The notes under the pieces were generated by a model that saw only the letters and a program-made list of their open reading frames with translations, was not told where the DNA came from and made no database searches. Shown in pieces: positions 59,649 through 64,000 of a stretch of 64,000 nt of DNA (positions within the stretch are counted from its first letter, which is position 1; the number at the start of each line of letters is the position of its first letter). Origin of the DNA: JBDTDV01 sp039922875 (GTDB lineage: Bacteria > Actinomycetota > Actinomycetes > Actinomycetales > Microbacteriaceae); the NCBI GenBank assembly GCA_039922875.1, contig JBDTDV010000016.1, forward strand, positions 62,001 to 126,000, read 5' to 3'. The position numbers and the translations under genes are program-made.

Positions 59649-60305
59649 GTGGCAGAAGGTGCCATTTCGCAAATATTCCGCCCGACCACCCCGATGATCC
59701 GCGCGGAGCCGGTCCAGCGTCGCAGCACGGCCAGACTTGACGCACTGCTGGATGCGGTGGCAGTCATCGTCGATGAGATCGGTTTCGACAGGATCACAAC
59801 CGGAGTGGTCGCCGAGCGCGCGCACGCCTCGATCGGTACCGTGTATCGGTACTTCCCGGACCGTCTGGCGCTGCTGAACGCCCTCAGGGGGCGCGCCGTT
59901 CAGCGGTTCAGGAAGCTCGTCCTGGAGAAGGTGCACGACGGCGAGCAAGTCGAAGTGGCTGACGCGGTCGGCAGCGCGATCGACGCGTTTGTGCAGATGC
60001 ACCGTACGGAGCCGGGGTTCCGGGTCATTCAATTCGAAGGCGCTACGGCGGCACCGGAGGAAGATGGCCAGAAAGTCGGCTTCTTCGCACGCGAATTTGT
60101 CCGCGTCATCGGCGAAGAACTCGGTGCTGCCGGCGGGCCGGATGCCGTGTTTCACATGGAGGTCATCGTTGAGACCTGTGACGCTCTGATCAGCCGTGCC
60201 TTCCAGTTGGACCACGTGGGCGAGCAACGCTTTATCGACGAGGCACGAACGATCGCGACGGAATATTCTCGCCTGCACTTCAGCCAGGCCGGCCTGGTCC
60301 GCTGA
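59649..60305 (+). CDS. TetR-family regulator
   Basis: 218 residues, GTG start with AAGGAG upstream. The DNA-binding domain is RLDALLDAVAVIVDEIGFDRITTGVVAERAHASIGTVYRYFPDRLALLNAL. The ligand domain is Glu/Ala-rich and helical. Candidate targets are itself, the divergent App1 gene and the downstream OpuC-type transporter (126-base gap). The palindrome at 59567-59586 is a likely binding site. Confidence 0.9.
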   Translation: MAEGAISQIFRPTTPMIRAEPVQRRSTARLDALLDAVAVIVDEIGFDRITTGVVAERAHASIGTVYRYFPDRLALLNALRGRAVQRFRKLVLEKVHDGEQVEVADAVGSAIDAFVQMHRTEPGFRVIQFEGATAAPEEDGQKVGFFAREFVRVIGEELGAAGGPDAVFHMEVIVETCDALISRAFQLDHVGEQRFIDEARTIATEYSRLHFSQAGLVR

Positions 60306-60431
60306 TCCGCCAAGCGAGGGTCACGGCGTCGCAACATTCCGTACTCCGGCTTTGCCTAATGGCGTCAATGGTGTTTGAGTGGAGCTGCCGACGCGGTTAA
60401 TCCGAACGTCCAGGAGGAGTGAGCCGAACCC

Positions 60432-61316
60432 ATGATCGAGTTTCGATCGGTTACCAAGCGCTTCGCCGACGCGACGCTGGCAGTGGATGACTTCAGTTTG
60501 ACCATGCCATCGCGGAAAATCACCGTTTTGGTCGGCTCCTCCGGCAGCGGCAAGACGACGCTGCTGCGGATGATCAACCGGATGATCGATCCGACCAGCG
60601 GAACCATCGCCATCGACGGCCAGGTGACTGCCACCCTGGATCCGGTTAAGTTGCGCCGCAGCATCGGCTATGTGATGCAGAACTCGGGGTTGCTGCCGCA
60701 TCGCAAAGTGATCGATAACATTGCCACGGTTCCGATGCTCAAGGGGGTGCCCCGGCGCGATGCCAGGGCGCACGCGCTGCGGCTGATGGACACGGTCGGC
60801 TTGGATCGGTCGATGGCGCAGAAATACCCCAGCCAGCTCTCCGGAGGTCAACAGCAGCGTGTTGGAGTCGCCAGAGGGCTTGCCGTCGACCCGAACATCC
60901 TGCTGATGGACGAACCGTTCGGCGCGGTCGATCCGATCGTACGGGCCGAGCTGCAGAATGAACTCCTCCACCTGCAGCATGACCTGGACAAGACCGTTAT
61001 CTTCGTCACCCACGACATCGACGAGGCGTTCCTGCTCGGGCACCAGGTGGTGATCTTGAAGAAGGGCGGCAAGATTGCCCAAGTCGGTACGCCGGCCCAG
61101 ATCCTCAGCGAACCCGCAGACGACTTCGTGGCGAGCTTCGTGGGGGCCGACCGAGGCAAGCGGGTGCTGTATGTGAGTTCCACCGAAGCCGGGTCGGTTG
61201 TCGTCGACGGAGATGGCCGTCCGGCCGGAGTGCTGGCGACAGCAGCACCGGGAGAAACAAAGGCCGAAACCGTTGGGGTTTCGGGTGCTTCGGCGCAGGG
61301 TGACGCGTCCCGGTGA
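60432..61316 (+). CDS. opuCA: OpuCA-like ABC transporter ATPase
   Basis: 294 residues with AGGAGGAG upstream. Walker A is GSSGSGKTT (35-43), the signature LSGGQ (135-139), Walker B LLMDE (156-160), and the H-loop VTHDIDEAF. The Q-loop context IGYVMQNSGLLPHRKVIDNIATVP is typical of the glycine-betaine/choline (ProV/OpuCA) group. Full-length OpuCA carries two C-terminal CBS domains that sense ionic strength; here only a short 65-residue tail remains. The end overlaps the first permease gene by four bases. Confidence 0.9.
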   Translation: MIEFRSVTKRFADATLAVDDFSLTMPSRKITVLVGSSGSGKTTLLRMINRMIDPTSGTIAIDGQVTATLDPVKLRRSIGYVMQNSGLLPHRKVIDNIATVPMLKGVPRRDARAHALRLMDTVGLDRSMAQKYPSQLSGGQQQRVGVARGLAVDPNILLMDEPFGAVDPIVRAELQNELLHLQHDLDKTVIFVTHDIDEAFLLGHQVVILKKGGKIAQVGTPAQILSEPADDFVASFVGADRGKRVLYVSSTEAGSVVVDGDGRPAGVLATAAPGETKAETVGVSGASAQGDASR

Positions 61317-62002
61317 CCTGGCTCTGGGCGAATTTCGGCCTGGTGTGGCAGCTTACCGTTGAACACATTGCGCTGAGTGCACCCCCGGTGCTGCTCGGGT
61401 TGGTGATCTCGCTGCCGTTCGGCTGGCTGGCGAACCGTTACCGGGTCAGCCGCGGGGTGATCTTGACCATCGGCGGAATCCTTTACGCGGTGCCATCGTT
61501 ACCACTGTTCATCATGCTGCCGGCCATCCTCGGGACGAAGATTCTCGATCCGGTCAACGTGGTGGTCGCATTGACCATCTACGCGGTTGCCCTGATGGTG
61601 CGGGTCACGGCGGATGCCCTGGTCTCGGTCGAACCGGCCGTAGTCCAGTCGGCTACCGCAGTCGGCTTCTCGACGTGGGCTCGCTTTTGGCAGGTCGAGT
61701 TGCCGCTGTCCGGGCCGGTTCTGCTGGCCGGACTGCGGGTGGTTTCGGTGAGCACCGTCAGCCTGGTCAGCGTCGGCGCGTTGATCGGAGTGTCCAGCTT
61801 GGGCAATCTGTTCCTGGACGGCTTCTATCGCAGCTTCCCGACCGAGATCGTGATCGGCATCGTCGGCACCATCGTGATCGCACTGGTGTTCGACGCGGTG
61901 CTGGTGATATGCGGCAGGCTTTTGATGCCATGGAGCAGAACAGAGCGCCCGGACCGGTCCGGGGCAGCAGACGTTGGGGTCGAGCAGGTGCGGGCCGGAT
62001 GA
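61313..62002 (+). CDS. opuCB: OpuCB-like ABC transporter permease
   Basis: 229 residues, about five to six membrane helices. The EAA loop region AVVQSATAVGFSTWARFWQVELPLSGPVLLAGLRV couples to the ATPase. PSLPLFIMLPAILGTKILDP is typical of choline/glycine-betaine permeases. It starts four bases inside opuCA and its ATGA overlap joins the second permease. The likely start is the GTG at 61313. Confidence 0.9.
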   Translation: MTWLWANFGLVWQLTVEHIALSAPPVLLGLVISLPFGWLANRYRVSRGVILTIGGILYAVPSLPLFIMLPAILGTKILDPVNVVVALTIYAVALMVRVTADALVSVEPAVVQSATAVGFSTWARFWQVELPLSGPVLLAGLRVVSVSTVSLVSVGALIGVSSLGNLFLDGFYRSFPTEIVIGIVGTIVIALVFDAVLVICGRLLMPWSRTERPDRSGAADVGVEQVRAG

Positions 62003-62730
62003 CCGAATTCCTGTCGGCATTCGCCTGGATCTTCGACCCCGCGCACTCCATCGGCCCGGGTGGCATCCCCGCGCGAGTGACAGAACACGTCTGGTACTCC
62101 TTGATGACGATTCTGATCGCGGCGGCGATCGCTATTCCAATCGGCGTCGCGATCGGCCACACCGGCCGCGGCCGCAGCGTGGCGGTGCAGATATCCGGCG
62201 CGTTGCGGGCGCTGCCCACCCTCGGCCTGGTCATCCTGCTGGCCCTGCTGATGTCGCTCGGGCTGGTCCCGCCGACGATCGCTCTGGTGGTTCTGGCCAT
62301 CCCACCAATTCTCGCAGGCGCATATTCTGCGCTGGAGTCGGTGAACCGCGCCACCATCGATGCGGCACGAGCGGTGGGGATGACCCAGTGGCAGGTGCTG
62401 TTCAAGGTTGAGCTGCCGCTGGGTCTGCCGTTGATCATGGGCGGACTGCGTTCAGCCGCCCTGCAGGTGATCGCGACCTGGACGGTGGCGGGCATCCTGC
62501 CGGTCGGAGGCCTTGGCCGGTACCTGATCGACGGTCTGTCCGTCAAGGACTACGCCCAGATGCTTGCCGGGTCGGTACTGGTCGTAGCCCTCGCCCTCGT
62601 CGTCGACGCCCTGTTCGCCGTGGTGCAAAAGCTGACGGTACCGCGCGGTGTCAGCGCGGGACGGCAGGCCGGCGAGATCGTCAAGACCCCAAGCCGGCGT
62701 AACCGCGCGACGCTCTCGATTAACTCGTGA
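61999..62730 (+). CDS. opuCD: OpuCD-like ABC transporter permease
   Basis: 243 residues from the ATG at 61999, overlapping the previous stop (ATGA); longer upstream frames are shadows. Six membrane helices are likely. The coupling loop is SVNRATIDAARAVGMTQWQVLFKVELPLGLPLIMGGLRSAALQVIATWTVAG. LRALPTLGLVILLALLM is characteristic of ProW/OpuC permeases. It pairs with OpuCB to form a heterodimeric channel. The basic C-terminal tail is poorly conserved. Confidence 0.9.
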   Translation: MTEFLSAFAWIFDPAHSIGPGGIPARVTEHVWYSLMTILIAAAIAIPIGVAIGHTGRGRSVAVQISGALRALPTLGLVILLALLMSLGLVPPTIALVVLAIPPILAGAYSALESVNRATIDAARAVGMTQWQVLFKVELPLGLPLIMGGLRSAALQVIATWTVAGILPVGGLGRYLIDGLSVKDYAQMLAGSVLVVALALVVDALFAVVQKLTVPRGVSAGRQAGEIVKTPSRRNRATLSINS

Positions 62731-62774
62731 TCCGAACACAGCTGAAATCCGCCAACAGGAAAGTGGGAACGAAT

Positions 62775-63701
62775 ATGTTTGCAAGACGAGTGGCACGAAT
62801 TGCAGTTGCAACGATTGCAGCGGGCGCCCTGGCAGCGTTGGCGGGGTGCTCCTCGGGGAATCCGCTGGAGAACTCGAGCACCTCCTCCAGCAGCTCCACA
62901 ACCGTCACGGTCGGTTCCGCCGCTTTTCCGGAGAACGAGATCATCGCTGAGATCTATGCCCAGGCGCTCCAGGCGAACGGGGTCACCGTGAAGAAGAGCC
63001 TGAATATCGGCCAGCGCAAGGTGTATCTCGCCGCGTTGAAAGACGGATCGATCGATGTGATCCCGGAATACAGCGGCAACCTGCTGCAGAACTACGACGC
63101 GCAGTCCACCGCCAAATCAAGCGACGACGTTTACGCAGCGCTTAACGATGCCTTGCCAAAGGGGTTCGAGGTGCTGGACCAGTCCAAGGCAGAGGACAAG
63201 GACTCCTACAACGTGACCAAAGACTTCTCGCAGAAGAATAACGTGACCTCCCTGGCCGATTTGAAGGGCCTTGGGATGCCGCTGACCGTCGCGGGAAATC
63301 CAGAGCTCGATTCCCGGCCGTACGGTATTCCCGGGCTGAAGAGCGTGTACGGGGTTGAGGCCACCCTGCTGCCGATCAGTGACAGTGGCGGGCCGCTCAC
63401 CGTGAAGGCACTGCTAGACGGTTCGGCACAGCTTGCCGACATCTTCACCACATCGCCGGCGATCAAGGCAAACGACTTCGTCACCCTGAAGGACCCGGAG
63501 AGCATGATCGTCGCCCAGAACGTCGTCCCGCTGATCAACTCGAAGAAGGCGACCGACACCGTCAAAAAGGTACTGAACACCGTCTCGGCAGCGCTGACGA
63601 CCGACGACCTGATCGCGCTAAACACTGAGGTCAACGGCGACGCAAAGGTGCAGCCCAAGCAGGCGGCCAAAGACTGGCTGGCTGAGAAAAAACTCTTCTA
63701 G
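62775..63701 (+). CDS. opuCC: OpuCC-like substrate-binding lipoprotein
   Basis: 308 residues from the ATG at 62775 (GGAAAGTGGGAAC upstream); a GTG at 62727 overlapping opuCD would lengthen the signal peptide. The lipobox LAGC ends at C25 after a hydrophobic signal, so the protein is a membrane-anchored lipoprotein. TVTVGSAAFPENEIIAEIYAQAL, IDVIPEYSGNLLQNY and LADIFTTSPAIKANDFVTLKDP match OpuC/OsmX-type binding proteins for glycine betaine, choline or related quaternary amines. The exact ligand is unknown. Confidence 0.92.
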   Translation: MFARRVARIAVATIAAGALAALAGCSSGNPLENSSTSSSSSTTVTVGSAAFPENEIIAEIYAQALQANGVTVKKSLNIGQRKVYLAALKDGSIDVIPEYSGNLLQNYDAQSTAKSSDDVYAALNDALPKGFEVLDQSKAEDKDSYNVTKDFSQKNNVTSLADLKGLGMPLTVAGNPELDSRPYGIPGLKSVYGVEATLLPISDSGGPLTVKALLDGSAQLADIFTTSPAIKANDFVTLKDPESMIVAQNVVPLINSKKATDTVKKVLNTVSAALTTDDLIALNTEVNGDAKVQPKQAAKDWLAEKKLF

Positions 63702-63746
63702 CTCGCGCCCGGTACGCTAGAGGCCTGTGAGCCGAATGAGAGACCT

Positions 63747-64000
63747 GTGAGCAACGAGCCCAAAAACACCGAGCATGACGATGCTGACCGTGATAGCGCC
63801 GACCGCTACGATTTCAACGCCATCCAGGCACGGTGGCTGCCGGTGTGGGAGGAGCTGAAGCCGTTCCGATCAGGAGCGCCGGAAGACACCAGGCCACGCA
63901 AGTATGTGCTGGACATGTTCCCGTACCCCTCGGGTGATCTGCACATGGGGCACGCCGAGGCGTACGCGCTTGGCGACGTCATCGCCCGGTACTGGCGTCA
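63747..64000 (+). CDS. leuS: leucyl-tRNA synthetase, N-terminal part
   Basis: The first 84 residues are in the window and the gene continues beyond 64000. The class I HIGH motif is HMGH (66-69) in MFPYPSGDLHMGHAEAYALGD, the leucyl-type signature. The sequence YDFNAIQARWLPVWEEL is also typical. The start is the GTG at 63747; the next stretch is acidic and Asp-rich, as in actinobacterial LeuRS. It charges tRNA-Leu. It lies 45 bases after the transporter operon. Confidence 0.95.
   Translation, partial: MSNEPKNTEHDDADRDSADRYDFNAIQARWLPVWEELKPFRSGAPEDTRPRKYVLDMFPYPSGDLHMGHAEAYALGDVIARYWR

Noticed and set aside
1..64000. tRNA/rRNA genes, prophage or transposon
   Set aside because: No tRNA cloverleaf pattern, rRNA stretch, integrase, transposase or phage structural gene was seen; detection by eye could miss a divergent tRNA.

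Overview
The window reads as one contiguous piece of an actinobacterial chromosome, most likely from the family Microbacteriaceae. Support is the high GC content by eye, many GTG starts, an actinobacterial-type LexA box, a PASTA-domain Ser/Thr kinase beside a class II DAHP synthase, a GarA-like FHA protein followed by MerR regulators, and a complete mraZ-to-sepF division and cell-wall cluster. No rRNA, tRNA, CRISPR array, insertion sequence or phage gene was seen.

Positions 1-19900 are accessory and stress-related. In order they hold a RidA tail, an AhpD-like/flavin oxidoreductase pair, a secreted SGNH hydrolase with a sortase-like tail, and the SOS mutasome operon imuA'-imuB-dnaE2 with a perfect LexA palindrome. 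Next come a PLP decarboxylase, an SRAP DNA-crosslink protein, a VOC protein, a GntR regulator, CsbD, an SRPBCC/FAD-oxidoreductase pair and a coiled-coil protein. The region ends with a truncated alpha/beta hydrolase, an overlapping diiron-oxidase-like/35-residue ORF/CDGSH unit and a TetR regulator. It contains several short tandem repeats.

Positions 20100-29900 hold a group-2 sigma factor and then PgsA-like, GarA-like, FtsR-like MerR and second MerR genes, close to the mycobacterial Rv1822-Rv1830 order. A ParA-like ATPase, pyruvate carboxylase, a MinD-like ATPase and peptide deformylase follow.

Positions 29850-58400 match the order of the mycobacterial Rv2187-to-Rv2150c region: acyl-CoA ligase, ROK glucokinase, PlsC-like acyltransferase, aroG, PASTA kinase, LysM protein, Rv2175c-like protein, polyprenyl synthase, DUF3040 protein and poxB. 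Then comes mraZ-rsmH-ftsL-ftsI-murE-murF-mraY-murD-ftsW-murG-murC-ftsQ-ftsZ-yggS-sepF. These last genes make lipid II and build the septum; most junctions overlap or abut. The usual downstream yggT-divIVA-lspA part is not next to sepF.

Positions 58400-64000 hold an App1-type phosphatase, a TetR regulator, a four-gene OpuC/ProU-type compatible-solute ABC transporter and the start of leuS.

No completely new system could be proven. The best candidates for follow-up are the diiron-oxidase/microprotein/CDGSH unit (17258-18634), two orphan ParA/MinD ATPases around pyc with a half-parS sequence, two opposed GTGGAG repeat clusters before mraZ, palindromic or repeat insertions at murG-murC and before ftsZ, and the non-canonical substrate motif of MurE.
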